DNA from: Sulfurospirillum sp. UCH001
Lineage (GTDB): Bacteria > Campylobacterota > Campylobacteria > Campylobacterales > Sulfurospirillaceae
DNA length: 64,000 bases
Reading direction: 5' to 3'
NCBI RefSeq assembly: GCF_001548035.1
Contig: NZ_AP014723.1
Coordinates: 1,488,001 to 1,552,000 of the forward strand
The translations under genes and the position numbers were made by a program. The notes below the pieces were generated by a model. It searched no databases. It was not told the origin of the DNA and was given only the letters and a program-made list of their open reading frames with translations. Shown here in pieces: positions 31,839 to 41,195 of this stretch. Numbering within the stretch: the stretch's first letter is position 1; each line of letters starts with the position of its first letter.

Positions 31839-32732
31839 TTAGTTTGGTAAATGTGATTCCATCATTGCTTTCAAGGAACTATCTAATGAAGCAACTGGAG
31901 GAAGAACAATATTGGCCACTAAGTATAAATCGCCTTTTGTTTGTGTTTTACGATTTAGTGCACCATACTCTTTTACTCTAAATTTTTGTCCATTTTTTGT
32001 ATCTTCTTTTACTTTCAGTGTAATCTCTTTGTAAAGTGTATCTACAGTGATTTTACCGCCGAAAAGTGCCGTTTTTAAAGGAACATCAATGGTTTTTATC
32101 AAATCATCACCTTCTCTAGTATATTCAGGACTTGAAGCCACTTCAACACTTAAAATGAGATCGCCTTTTTGTCCTTGAAACGATTTTCCTTTATCTTTGA
32201 CACGCATTTTTTCGCCATTTTTAATACCTGCTGGAATTTTGACATCAAAACTCTCGTTGTTATAAGAGAGGGAATGTTTTCCACCTAAAATAGCGACATT
32301 GAAAGGAATAACAATTTTAGCGCTAACATCTAAGTCTGGTTCACCAAAGCCACCAAAACCACCACCGCCAAAACTCGAACCACCAAATCCTCCAAAACCA
32401 CCTCGACTGCTACTAAAGCCGCCAAAGCCACCGCCGCCACCGAAGATACTACGTAAGATGTCATCGAGATTTGCGCCACCTTGAGAATGTGCAAAGTCAT
32501 GGAAATTTTGACCACCAAACATACTATCGCCATATTGATCATACTGACGACGTTTTTGTTCATCACTCAAAATTTCATACGCAGCGTTAATCTCTTTGAA
32601 TTTTTCTTCCGCGCCTGCATCTTTATTGATGTCTGGGTGGTATTTACGCGCTAATCTTCTGTACGCTTTTTTTATTTCATCTGCACTGGCATCTGGGGAG
32701 ACATCCAATGTTTCATATAAACTTTTACTCAT
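31839..32732 (-). CDS. cbpA: DnaJ-class co-chaperone CbpA
   Basis: CbpA stimulates DnaK. From ATG 32732 (AAGG upstream; the frame is open to 32768) it has 297 residues. It shows an N-terminal J domain with HPD at 32-34, a Gly/Phe-rich linker with GGFGGF repeats, and two C-terminal substrate-binding beta domains; it lacks the DnaJ zinc finger, which separates CbpA from DnaJ. It is the first gene of cbpA-hspR, as in Campylobacter. Confidence 0.92.
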   Translation of the reverse strand: MSKSLYETLDVSPDASADEIKKAYRRLARKYHPDINKDAGAEEKFKEINAAYEILSDEQKRRQYDQYGDSMFGGQNFHDFAHSQGGANLDDILRSIFGGGGGFGGFSSSRGGFGGFGGSSFGGGGFGGFGEPDLDVSAKIVIPFNVAILGGKHSLSYNNESFDVKIPAGIKNGEKMRVKDKGKSFQGQKGDLILSVEVASSPEYTREGDDLIKTIDVPLKTALFGGKITVDTLYKEITLKVKEDTKNGQKFRVKEYGALNRKTQTKGDLYLVANIVLPPVASLDSSLKAMMESHLPN

Positions 32733-32782
32733 GGGTATTAACCTTATTGTGGACGGTGTTCTGTCCATTAATATTTATAGTG

Positions 32783-32817
32783 ATTATAACATAAAAGTTT
32801 AGTCTAGGTCAATCAAC
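32783..32817 (-). promoter_or_regulatory. sigma70 promoter of cbpA-hspR with a HAIR-like HspR site
   Basis: The minus strand reads TTGACC (32807-32812), 18 nt, TATAAT (32783-32788). A HAIR-like site, GTTGATT-N7-ACTAAAC (32797-32817), overlaps the -35 region and matches the consensus at five of seven positions in each half. It shares TAGACTAAA with the clpB promoter. Autoregulation by HspR is the likely meaning. Confidence 0.7.
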
Positions 32818-32865
32818 TTATATGATTAATTCCTCAATATTTACTATATATTTACCTCTGTTATC

Positions 32866-32871
32866 TATAAT
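32866..32871 (+). promoter_or_regulatory. -10 box upstream of htrA
   Basis: A perfect TATAAT lies 33 nt before the htrA ATG, in an AT-rich region. No strong -35 was seen at 17 nt, so an additional activator may be involved. No HAIR-like site was found here. Confidence 0.5.
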
Positions 32872-32903
32872 TTCATTTATAGAAACTATCAAGGAGTTTA
32901 ACA

Positions 32904-34319
32904 ATGAAAAAGATGATTTTTTTATCCCTTATCGCATCCATTTCACTGTATGCGGCTACTATTGAAATAGCCCAAATGCCCAAAGACTCAGAACGTCAAG
33001 ATGCTACATCTCAAAATGTGATTCTCTCTTATCATAATGCTATTAAAGATGCTAAAAAAAGTGTTGTTAACATTGCAACGACTAAAAAAAGTAAGCAAAA
33101 TGACCAACTCAATGAGCTTATGCAAAATCCGTTCTTTAAAGAATTTTTTGGCAACCGTTTACCTGAGCTCAAACAACAAGAACGCAAATCTCATTCACTA
33201 GGATCTGGCGTTATCATCTCTGCAAATGGTTACATTGTAACTAACAATCACGTTGTTGAAGGTGCCGATGAAATCGTCATCACATTACCTGATGATGAAA
33301 AAGAGTATAAAGCAAAAATCATTGGAGAAGACCCTAAAACAGACCTTGCCGTTGTAAAGATTGAAGCAAAAGATCTGCAAGTCGCTAAATTTGGTGACTC
33401 GTCCAATCTGCTTGAAGGTGACGTCGTTTTTGCCATCGGTAACCCTTTTGGTGTAGGTGAAACGATTACACAAGGTATTATTTCAGCACTCAATAAAAAC
33501 AATGTTGGACTAAACCAATACGAAAACTTCATTCAAACCGATGCTTCCATCAACCCTGGTAATTCGGGTGGTGCACTTGTGGATAGTCGTGGTGCTTTGA
33601 TTGGTATTAACAGTGCTATTCTTTCAAAAGGTGGTGGCAATAACGGCGTTGGTTTTGCTATACCTTCTAACATGGTACAAAAAATTGCTACTTCGTTAGT
33701 CGAGACAGGTAAAATTGAGAGAGGTTTTATGGGCGTTTCCATCTCCGACTTGACCAATGATCTTAAAGAGTTGTACGAAAATAAGCAAGGTGCACTCATT
33801 TTGATGATAGAGAAAAACTCACCTGCTGAAAAAGGCGGATTACAAGTATCAGACCTCATTCTTGAGGTAGATGGAGTAAAAATCAAAAACTCTAATGAGC
33901 TTAAAAACACTGTCGCAAGCATAGCGCCAGATAAAACCATTACGATTACCTACGAGCGCGATAAAAAAGTAAAAACCACCAAAGTCAAACTGGCTAAGAT
34001 GGATGCTGAACAAGTTGTTGCGAGTGATGGAAAAAGCACAAGCCCTATTGAAGGACTAAGCCTTTTAGATATCAATGATAAAACAAGAATGCAATACCAA
34101 ATTCCAAAAGAGATTGAAGGTGTACTTGTTTTAGAAGTGAAAGATGAATCAAAAGCTGAAAAAATAGGCTTTAGAGAAGGTGATATTATTATTCAAGTAG
34201 AGCAGACACGTATCACATCTCTTAAAGATTTGAATACTGCTTTAAAAGAGTATAAAAACAGTAAAAAACGCGTTATTATCAATCGTCAGAACTATCGCGC
34301 TATCCTTGTTATGCCTTAA
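32904..34319 (+). CDS. htrA: periplasmic serine protease/chaperone HtrA (DegQ/DegP type)
   Basis: HtrA degrades or refolds misfolded periplasmic proteins and is a virulence factor in Campylobacter. The 471-residue protein has a signal peptide (MKKMIFLSLIASISLYA), the catalytic triad His116 (TNNHVVEG), Asp147 (TDLAVV) and Ser221 (NPGNSGGA), and two C-terminal PDZ domains. ATG is preceded by AAGGAG. The gene order cbpA-htrA-cprRS matches Campylobacter. Confidence 0.96.
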   Translation: MKKMIFLSLIASISLYAATIEIAQMPKDSERQDATSQNVILSYHNAIKDAKKSVVNIATTKKSKQNDQLNELMQNPFFKEFFGNRLPELKQQERKSHSLGSGVIISANGYIVTNNHVVEGADEIVITLPDDEKEYKAKIIGEDPKTDLAVVKIEAKDLQVAKFGDSSNLLEGDVVFAIGNPFGVGETITQGIISALNKNNVGLNQYENFIQTDASINPGNSGGALVDSRGALIGINSAILSKGGGNNGVGFAIPSNMVQKIATSLVETGKIERGFMGVSISDLTNDLKELYENKQGALILMIEKNSPAEKGGLQVSDLILEVDGVKIKNSNELKNTVASIAPDKTITITYERDKKVKTTKVKLAKMDAEQVVASDGKSTSPIEGLSLLDINDKTRMQYQIPKEIEGVLVLEVKDESKAEKIGFREGDIIIQVEQTRITSLKDLNTALKEYKNSKKRVIINRQNYRAILVMP

Positions 34320-34321
34320 CC

Positions 34322-34356
34322 TTTAGGAGGCAAATGCCTCCTAAATAGGCTATAAT
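34322..34356 (+). promoter_or_regulatory. 10-bp hairpin directly before the -10 box of the two-component operon
   Basis: TTTAGGAGGC and GCCTCCTAAA (34322-34331, 34336-34345) form a perfect 10-bp stem with an AAAT loop just after the htrA stop. No U-tract follows. Instead TATAAT (34351-34356) comes five bases later. The repeat could be a weak htrA terminator or a dyad operator over the -35 region of the promoter for the response regulator. Confidence 0.55.
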
Positions 34357-34380
34357 ATCCTTTATCTGAAAGGAGTGTGA

Positions 34381-35061
34381 ATGACGAATGTTTTGATGAT
34401 TGAAGATGATTTAGAACTTGCTGAAATTTTAACGGAATATTTAGAGCAATTTGATATAACCATTACCATTGCAGACGACCCTTATTTAGGACTTTCTACA
34501 CTTGATACCAAAAAGTTTGACCTTGTGATTTTAGACCTTACGCTTCCAGGACTTGATGGGCTTGAAGTATGTAAAGAGATTCGCAAACGTCATACCATTC
34601 CTATCATCATCTCATCAGCACGTACCGACATTACAGATAAAGTCACAGCGCTTGAAAATGGAGCAGATGACTATCTTCCTAAGCCTTACAACCCAAGAGA
34701 ACTGCAAGCACGTATTATGAGTTTATTGCGTCGTCAAAAAGGCGTTGTTCCAACAGAACAAAGTGTTCAAAAAACAAAAGATCTGATTTTAAATGAAGAC
34801 CAGATGATTATTTTATTGCATGGCAAAGAGCTCCACCTCACTGCAGCAGAATATGGAATTTTAGGCTATTTGATGAAAAAAGAAGGCGGCGTTGTATCGA
34901 GGGAAGAGCTTATTTACAACATTGAAGCTATTAGTGAAGAAACAACCAATAAAAGTATCGATGTTATCATTGGTCGAATTCGACAAAAACTCGGTGAAAA
35001 CCCTAAAGAACCAACATACATTCATGCCGTTCGTGGTGTAGGATATAAGTTTTTACAATGA
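34381..35061 (+). CDS. cprR: OmpR-family response regulator (CprR-like)
   Basis: The 226-residue protein has an N-terminal receiver with the phosphorylation site Asp52 (VILDLTLPG) and the conserved Lys in YLPKPYNP, followed by a winged-helix DNA-binding domain (ELHLTAAEYGILGYLM). AAAGGAG precedes the ATG. Adjacent to htrA and followed by a histidine kinase with a 4-nt overlap, it matches the position of C. jejuni CprR, which controls biofilm and envelope genes. The symbol is by synteny. Confidence 0.88.
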   Translation: MTNVLMIEDDLELAEILTEYLEQFDITITIADDPYLGLSTLDTKKFDLVILDLTLPGLDGLEVCKEIRKRHTIPIIISSARTDITDKVTALENGADDYLPKPYNPRELQARIMSLLRRQKGVVPTEQSVQKTKDLILNEDQMIILLHGKELHLTAAEYGILGYLMKKEGGVVSREELIYNIEAISEETTNKSIDVIIGRIRQKLGENPKEPTYIHAVRGVGYKFLQ

Positions 35062-36290
35062 CAAAATCTTCCATTTTTTACAGTATTACCTTCATCTTTG
35101 CCATCAGTATCGTTAGCATTTTTTTGGCCCTCCTCTTTTTATTGGAATATGATAAACAGACCTATACGGAAAAACTCAATACTAAATATTCTATTATTGC
35201 TCGAGCAACACTGTTTCATCTGAATAACTTTATTACCAATGATGAACTAAAGCGCCAGGTACAAGGGTATCAAATGCGCGAAATTACCGACAAAGAATCT
35301 CAAATACATATTCTTAAAAATGCACAAATTATTCAAAAAATTGTCGATCGTATCGGAACAAGTGCAATTTTACGTTATGACAATGACCACTATTTACATA
35401 TTGAAACTAAATACTCCTCTCTTCTTCTAAAAGATGAAGATTTTCAACCTTACCGATATGATCTCATTAAAATGATTTTCGGGGTTGTATTTGCCATTAT
35501 TATTATTGCCTATATTCTAACGATTCGTAAACTCAAACCACTTCGTAAACTCAAACGACAAATGGATCGTTTTGCAAAAGGGGATCTTGATATTAACTGT
35601 AAAACTGATGGGGAAGATGAAATCTCACAAGTCGCGAACTCATTTCATAATGCGGTTGAGCAAATCAACAAACTCAATCACTCCAGACAGCTCTTTTTAC
35701 GTAACATCATGCATGAACTTAAAACACCTATCACCAAAGGACGTATAAGTGCTGAAATGCTTGAAAATGGTAAACAGCGTGATCGTCTGATTGGGACATT
35801 TGAGAAGCTTGAACTTTTGATTAATGAGTTTGCTTCTATTGAACAAATTACATCAGGAGAAGGGCTCAAAAATGTCAAACCGTATCGCTTGGTCGATATG
35901 CTCGATGAAGCAATTGACCTAGCAATGATTTCACCTTCTCAAATTGAGATCGAACTGGATGATGAGATTATTTTACATGTCGATTTTAGACTCTTTACCA
36001 CTGCCATGAAAAATGTCATCGACAATGGTATTAAATATTCCATTGATCAGACCATCAAGATTGTGGCAACAAAAGAGAAGATATCGTTTATCAGCCAAGG
36101 AAAACCGCTTAAGTACGAACTTGAGCACTATTTGGAGCCTTTTGTACAAGAGAAAAATTCGCATCAAAGTTTCGGACTAGGACTCTATATCGTGCATCAT
36201 ATTGTTAAAGCACATCATATTAGTTTTACCTACGAACACAAAGATGGATATAATTATTTTAATTTTGAAAAAATTGAGTCGTTAGCATAG
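35058..36290 (+). CDS. cprS: sensor histidine kinase (CprS-like)
   Basis: The 410-residue membrane kinase has two transmembrane segments (about 7-28 and 138-158) enclosing a periplasmic sensor of about 110 residues, a HAMP region, a dimerisation site with His219 in MHELKTPITK, and an ATP-binding domain with VIDNGIKYS and SFGLGLYIV. It phosphorylates the preceding regulator. The signal is unknown. It overlaps the regulator gene by 4 nt. Confidence 0.88.
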   Translation: MTKSSIFYSITFIFAISIVSIFLALLFLLEYDKQTYTEKLNTKYSIIARATLFHLNNFITNDELKRQVQGYQMREITDKESQIHILKNAQIIQKIVDRIGTSAILRYDNDHYLHIETKYSSLLLKDEDFQPYRYDLIKMIFGVVFAIIIIAYILTIRKLKPLRKLKRQMDRFAKGDLDINCKTDGEDEISQVANSFHNAVEQINKLNHSRQLFLRNIMHELKTPITKGRISAEMLENGKQRDRLIGTFEKLELLINEFASIEQITSGEGLKNVKPYRLVDMLDEAIDLAMISPSQIEIELDDEIILHVDFRLFTTAMKNVIDNGIKYSIDQTIKIVATKEKISFISQGKPLKYELEHYLEPFVQEKNSHQSFGLGLYIVHHIVKAHHISFTYEHKDGYNYFNFEKIESLA

Positions 36291-36335
36291 ATTTTAGAGT
36301 ACAATTAGAAGAAATAGGTACACAAAGGAGTCTCC

Positions 36336-36737
36336 ATGTCAGGTATTGCTTTTTCAAAAATCAATCTTGCCAATCTGATTGATCACCATATTGCTCTTTT
36401 AGAGCGTTTTGGTATTAAAGACGAAGTTCCTTTTTCTCTTATCTTTTTTTCATTAGAAGATAGAGAAGAGATGGATAGTTTGGAGATGTTCCAACGCATT
36501 CTTCGAAGAACAGATGCTATTTTTAATCACAGCAATCACTATGTTGTTATGCTTACAGGTACAGATTGGAATGGTGCAACAGAAGTACTCTCTGGAATTC
36601 AGAATTTTTTAGATCAAGAACCATTTGATAACGTCGTTACGTATCCAGATGATGGAACGGATTCTAAAACACTTTTACATAAACTACGTGAACTCGTCGA
36701 AGAAAACTACAATATCACTACTGATTTATTGAAGTAG
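36336..36737 (+). CDS. degenerate GGDEF-like small protein (tentative)
   Basis: No firm family. In the 133-residue protein, PFSLIFFSLEDREEMDSLEMFQRILRR... followed by TDAIFNHSNHYVVMLTGTDWNGATEVL resembles the core of GGDEF domains (an RRSD segment followed by R-x-GGDEF-x-I-x-L-P-G-T), with the GGDEF residues replaced by HSNHY. If so it is a catalytically dead relative, perhaps c-di-GMP- or protein-binding. AAAGGAG before ATG; a hairpin follows its stop. It lies after the CprRS-like genes on the same strand. Confidence 0.7.
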   Translation: MSGIAFSKINLANLIDHHIALLERFGIKDEVPFSLIFFSLEDREEMDSLEMFQRILRRTDAIFNHSNHYVVMLTGTDWNGATEVLSGIQNFLDQEPFDNVVTYPDDGTDSKTLLHKLRELVEENYNITTDLLK

Positions 36738-36755
36738 GCTTTTATAAGCCTACTT
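36732..36755. terminator. bidirectional stem-loop between convergent genes
   Basis: AAGTAGGCTT and AAGCCTACTT form a perfect 10-bp stem with loop TTAT. It includes the stop codon of the upstream small gene and ends just before the stop of the opposing lolC-like gene. U-tracts are weak on both sides. Confidence 0.65.
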
Positions 36756-36756
36756 T

Positions 36757-37959
36757 CTACTCATTTCGTAATGTATCTAAAACGTTAATTTGTGTTGCCT
36801 TGTAGGCAGGATAGTATGAAGAAAGCGCTACAATGACACTTGTTCCTAAAACAATAAGAACAAAATCGAGCATAGAAAGATCAAGTGGTAACCTTGCGGT
36901 ACCATAAACATCTGCAGGCAATGAGATAATATCAAAAGAGCCTAAAACAAAAAGTGCCAATGAACCTAAGATAATCCCAAAGAGCATTCCTCCTCCGCCA
37001 ATAACTAAGCCAAGATAGAAGAACGTATTTTTGATCTCTTGTTTATACGCACCTAAAGAGAGTAACAGAGCAATTTCTTTACGTCTATTCATTACTGTCA
37101 TTAAAAGTGAGCTAATAATATTGAGTGATGCGATTAAAATGATGAGCATTAATACAATGAAAAGTGCACGTTTTTCAAGTGCTAGCGCAGCAAAGAAATT
37201 CCCATTCATTTGCCACCAACCAACAATGCCCAAATCATCAGGAAGTGCTTTTCGAATTTTTTCGATATCCGCAAAAGGATCATCAGAGTAGATATGAATA
37301 CCATCAAAATGACCTTCGTCATACTGCATAACTTGTGCTAAAGAATCCAGTGTGGTATACATATAGGCTTTGTCATACGCATTCAATCCAGAACGAAATG
37401 AACCTTGATAATTAAAGCGTTTCATTTTTGGGATAAGACTCATACCGCCAGGATCATTTTTTGTGAAAATAAGAGTTGCTTTTTCATCGGATGAAAACTG
37501 ATGATTTTTAGCGATTTCACTACCTGTAATCAGGTCATATTTATCAAGAGTTTTACCCTTGATTGCTTCTGCAATAATGGAATTAATCTTTGCCTCTTGT
37601 TCAAAATTAACACCAAATAACATGCCGCCTTCCAAACGATTGCCCTTTTTGATAATCACTTGGGTTGAAATATAAGGGCTAAATTGGAGTTTTGGAAACT
37701 GCTCTTTTAATGCATTCAGTTGTGTCTGATTGACAGGGGAAAAACTACGAGAATAAATTGAGAGAGGATAATTCATGGTAAAGAGTTTTTTTTCAAACTC
37801 TTTATCAAATCCATTCATAATTGCCATAGCGACCATAAGTACGGTTAAGCCAATAGCAACGCCAAAAAAGGCTAAAAGAGAGATAACCGTAATAAAGGGT
37901 TGAGACTTGTCAAATCGTAAATACTTTTTGACAAGATAGATACTAAGATTCTTTTGCAC
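36757..37959 (-). CDS. LolC/LolE-type lipoprotein-releasing permease
   Basis: Lol permeases extract lipoproteins from the inner membrane, with LolD as ATPase and LolA as carrier. The 400-residue protein has four membrane helices, one N-terminal and three C-terminal, around a large periplasmic domain, and ends with SYYPAYKATQINVLDTLRNE typical of the MacB/LolC family. GTG start at 37959, 9 nt from secA. LolD is not in the window; lolA lies on the other side of secA, as in Campylobacter. Confidence 0.88.
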   Translation of the reverse strand: MQKNLSIYLVKKYLRFDKSQPFITVISLLAFFGVAIGLTVLMVAMAIMNGFDKEFEKKLFTMNYPLSIYSRSFSPVNQTQLNALKEQFPKLQFSPYISTQVIIKKGNRLEGGMLFGVNFEQEAKINSIIAEAIKGKTLDKYDLITGSEIAKNHQFSSDEKATLIFTKNDPGGMSLIPKMKRFNYQGSFRSGLNAYDKAYMYTTLDSLAQVMQYDEGHFDGIHIYSDDPFADIEKIRKALPDDLGIVGWWQMNGNFFAALALEKRALFIVLMLIILIASLNIISSLLMTVMNRRKEIALLLSLGAYKQEIKNTFFYLGLVIGGGGMLFGIILGSLALFVLGSFDIISLPADVYGTARLPLDLSMLDFVLIVLGTSVIVALSSYYPAYKATQINVLDTLRNE

Positions 37960-37968
37960 TCAAAACCC

Positions 37969-40551
37969 TTACGCTAAAAGCCCTTTTTTAGGACCACTCT
38001 TGCCACAGCACTGCTTGTATTTTTTGCCGCTTCCACATGGACATGGCTCGTTTCGTGCTGTTTTTTTATCTTTATCATCTTCATCTTCGTCATTGTATGG
38101 ACTTTGATGTTGTAGTGTTGCATTGGCATTTGCTGCTTCCATTCTACGAATCATCTCTTCCATAGCACGTCTTTCTTCTTCTTCTTTATTATCACGCAAT
38201 TGAACAATATGAAGTGTTCTAAAACTTTCAAACTTGATCTGTTCTACGAGTTCAATAAAGAGGTTATAACTCTCTTTTTTATATTCAGTCAATGGATCTT
38301 TTTGGTTATAGCCACGAAGACCAATACCTGTTTTTAAAATATCCATCTGATACAAATGTGCTCTCCATGCATTGTCAAGTACCTGGAGATATAAAATACG
38401 TTCAATTTCTTTACGTTGTGTTTCATCAACAACAGACATTTTTGCATCAAAATTTTTATCGAGAGTATCAACAATCAATGCACGTAAATCTTCAAATTCT
38501 AGGCCTTGTAGGGCATCAATCTCAAATGTTTCATTCAAGTCATCTTGAAGAATAGAAATGAGACGTTCGATGTTGTATTCACTTTGAGCAATTCCCTCAT
38601 AAATTTCCGCTTTAAAGAGCAAATTTGTTACAAATTCAAAACGAATTTCTTTAATTTTGCTGTCAATATCAAAATTTGGATTTAACAATTCATTTCTAAA
38701 ATTGTAAATTGTTTTACGTTGTTTGTTAGCAACATCATCATACTCTAAAAGGTGTTTACGAGATTCAAAGTGCAATGCTTCAACTTTTTTCTGAGCATTT
38801 TCAACAGCACGTGTAACCATTTTTGACTCAATGTGCTCACCTTCTTCAATTCCTAAACGATCCATAATCGATTTAATACGATCACTTCCAAAAATACGTA
38901 ATAAGTTATCTTCTAGGCTTAAATAAAAACGGCTTTTACCCACGTCACCTTGACGTCCTGAACGTCCACGAAGCTGGTTATCGATACGGCGGCTCTCATG
39001 ACGCTCTGTACCAATAATATACAGACCACCCAGTGCTTTAATTTCATCCGTAAGCTTAATATCTACACCACGGCCTGCCATATTTGTTGCAATGGTTACA
39101 GCACCTTTAACACCTGCATCTTTAATGATTTGAGCTTCTTTTTCATGGTTCTTAGCATTCAAAACAGAGTGTGGCACTTTCTCTTTTTTGAGAAGTGCGT
39201 GTAAAAGTTCACTTTTTTCAATAGAGGCAGTACCAACAAGAACAGGTTGTCCTTTTTCATGGCATGCTTTAATATCTTTAATAACCGCTTCAAATTTCTC
39301 TCGTTCTGTTTTATAAATGAGATCGTTCATATCTTCTCTACGCATTGGAACATTCGTAGGAATAGAGATAACTTCTAGGTTATAGATTTGTGCAAATTCT
39401 GTTGCTTCAGTTTGAGCAGTACCTGTCATACCTGCTAACTTTTTATAAAGTCTAAAATAATTTTGGAACGTAATGTCCGCAAGTGTTTGAGACTCTTCTT
39501 TAATCATAACGCCTTCTTTAGCTTCAAGCGCTTGATGTAAGCCTTCGCTAAAACGTCTACCTTCACTTAAACGACCCGTAAATTCATCAACAATAACAAT
39601 TTCGCCTTCTCTTACAACATAATCAACATCAGCTGTAAAGAGATAACGTGCTTTAAGGGCTTGATCAAGGTGGTGTGAAAGAACAGCATTTTCGAGGCTA
39701 TAAAGGTTGTCTACACCAAAGAGTTTTTCAGCATTGCTGATACCCTCTTCTGTCATTAAAACGGTACGATTTTTTTCATCAACGGTAAAATCAACCTCTT
39801 TTGTTAATTGTTTTGCTACACCATCTGCAATTTTATATCCATCAAGTGTACGATTTGCTGGTCCTGAAATAATAAGAGGTGTTCTTGCTTCATCAATTAA
39901 GATAGAATCCACTTCATCGACGATAACGAAGTTATGTTGACGTTGAACTTTTTCATCTAAAGAATAACGCATATTATCGCGCAAATAATCAAAACCAAAT
40001 TCGTTGTTTGTTCCATAAGTAATGTCTGCATCATACTGTTCTTTACGTTTAGCGTCATTTTCCAGGTCATTGGTTACAACACCAACGCTGAGTCCTAAAA
40101 AGTTATAAATACGAGACATATCCGCAGCATCTCTTTTTGCAAGATAATCGTTGACCGTTACAACATGTACACCCTCACCTGTCATCGCATTTAAAACAAC
40201 AGGAAGTGTTGCGACAAGTGTTTTACCCTCACCTGTTTTCATTTCAGCGATATCTCCACCATGAAGTACTAAACCACCAATCATTTGTACATCAAAATGA
40301 CGCATACCTGTTGTTCGTTTACTTGCTTCTCGTGTTAGAGCAAAGATATCATTTAAAATATCATCTAATTTTACGCGACCGGCTTGTACATCTGCTTTAA
40401 ATGCATTAAAGGCTTCTTTTAAGGCTTCATCACTCATCTTTTCATATGTTGGCTCTAAGGCATTGATCTTTTTTACACGCCCCTGCAGTTCTTTGACAAC
40501 GCGATCGTTTTTAGTGCCAAAAATTTTACGAATAATATTACTCAACATCAT
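37969..40551 (-). CDS. secA: preprotein translocase ATPase SecA
   Basis: SecA drives protein export through SecYEG. The 860-residue protein has Walker [19 protein letters not shown]-like [32 protein letters not shown], and a C-terminal zinc motif with [13 protein letters not shown] for SecB or ribosome binding. ATG 40551, AGGTGG upstream. It is transcribed divergently from lolA. Confidence 0.98.
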   Translation of the reverse strand: MMLSNIIRKIFGTKNDRVVKELQGRVKKINALEPTYEKMSDEALKEAFNAFKADVQAGRVKLDDILNDIFALTREASKRTTGMRHFDVQMIGGLVLHGGDIAEMKTGEGKTLVATLPVVLNAMTGEGVHVVTVNDYLAKRDAADMSRIYNFLGLSVGVVTNDLENDAKRKEQYDADITYGTNNEFGFDYLRDNMRYSLDEKVQRQHNFVIVDEVDSILIDEARTPLIISGPANRTLDGYKIADGVAKQLTKEVDFTVDEKNRTVLMTEEGISNAEKLFGVDNLYSLENAVLSHHLDQALKARYLFTADVDYVVREGEIVIVDEFTGRLSEGRRFSEGLHQALEAKEGVMIKEESQTLADITFQNYFRLYKKLAGMTGTAQTEATEFAQIYNLEVISIPTNVPMRREDMNDLIYKTEREKFEAVIKDIKACHEKGQPVLVGTASIEKSELLHALLKKEKVPHSVLNAKNHEKEAQIIKDAGVKGAVTIATNMAGRGVDIKLTDEIKALGGLYIIGTERHESRRIDNQLRGRSGRQGDVGKSRFYLSLEDNLLRIFGSDRIKSIMDRLGIEEGEHIESKMVTRAVENAQKKVEALHFESRKHLLEYDDVANKQRKTIYNFRNELLNPNFDIDSKIKEIRFEFVTNLLFKAEIYEGIAQSEYNIERLISILQDDLNETFEIDALQGLEFEDLRALIVDTLDKNFDAKMSVVDETQRKEIERILYLQVLDNAWRAHLYQMDILKTGIGLRGYNQKDPLTEYKKESYNLFIELVEQIKFESFRTLHIVQLRDNKEEEERRAMEEMIRRMEAANANATLQHQSPYNDEDEDDKDKKTARNEPCPCGSGKKYKQCCGKSGPKKGLLA

Positions 40552-40675
40552 GTGATTCCACCTCGATTTTCTTTACTTTTATACGTTTGCTTTTTCTTAA
40601 AGCTTGGGATTTTATCATACTTTTACTATCTATTTGATAAAACTCCATATCTTATTATCTTAACAAGGAGTTTTT

Positions 40676-41191
40676 ATGCGATTTTTATGGATATTTGCTT
40701 GTTTAACGACGCTCCTTTTTGCCAAAATCGAACATTTCAAGACTATTCAAAGCGATTTTACACAAAAAGTAACTAACGATCAAAATAAAACTATTATCTA
40801 TCAAGGTACTTTCTTTGCTACAAATGACAAAAAAGCACTCTGGATTTACGAAAAACCTGTAGCAAAGAAAATCTATTTTAACAACACACGTGTTTTAATC
40901 ATTGAACCTGAATTAGAACAAGTCATTATTACAACACTTGAAAATACGCCAAATATTGCGCAATTACTCCAAGAGGCAAAAGAAGTTTCTCCTCATAAAT
41001 ATATTACAAAATATCAAGAGACAACCTATACTATTTTTACGCAGAAAGAGAATATTGAAAAGGTTGTTTACCGTGATAAACTGGATAACGCTGTCGAAAT
41101 CCTTTTTTCTAATCAAACAACCAATCTTTTCTTAGATGACGAACTGTTTAAAGCAGAAATCCCAAGAGGATACGACATCGTCCGTGAGTAA
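40676..41191 (+). CDS. lolA: outer-membrane lipoprotein carrier protein LolA
   Basis: LolA ferries lipoproteins through the periplasm. The 171-residue protein has a signal peptide (MRFLWIFACLTTLLFA) and the family start HFKTIQSDFTQKV, followed by an antiparallel beta-rich body ending in IPRGYDIVRE. AAGGAG precedes the ATG. Divergent from secA; its stop is 4 nt from that of the opposing sensor gene. Confidence 0.85.
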   Translation: MRFLWIFACLTTLLFAKIEHFKTIQSDFTQKVTNDQNKTIIYQGTFFATNDKKALWIYEKPVAKKIYFNNTRVLIIEPELEQVIITTLENTPNIAQLLQEAKEVSPHKYITKYQETTYTIFTQKENIEKVVYRDKLDNAVEILFSNQTTNLFLDDELFKAEIPRGYDIVRE

Positions 41192-41195
41192 TCTC

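Noticed and set aside
32299-32566. Open frames rich in Pro or Val/Ala opposite and within cbpA
   Set aside because: They arise from the Gly/Phe-rich linker of CbpA read in other frames.
32750-32767. TGGAC/GTCCA dyad in the cbpA leader as a possible RNA thermometer
   Set aside because: Five base pairs only and the ribosome site is not within the stem.
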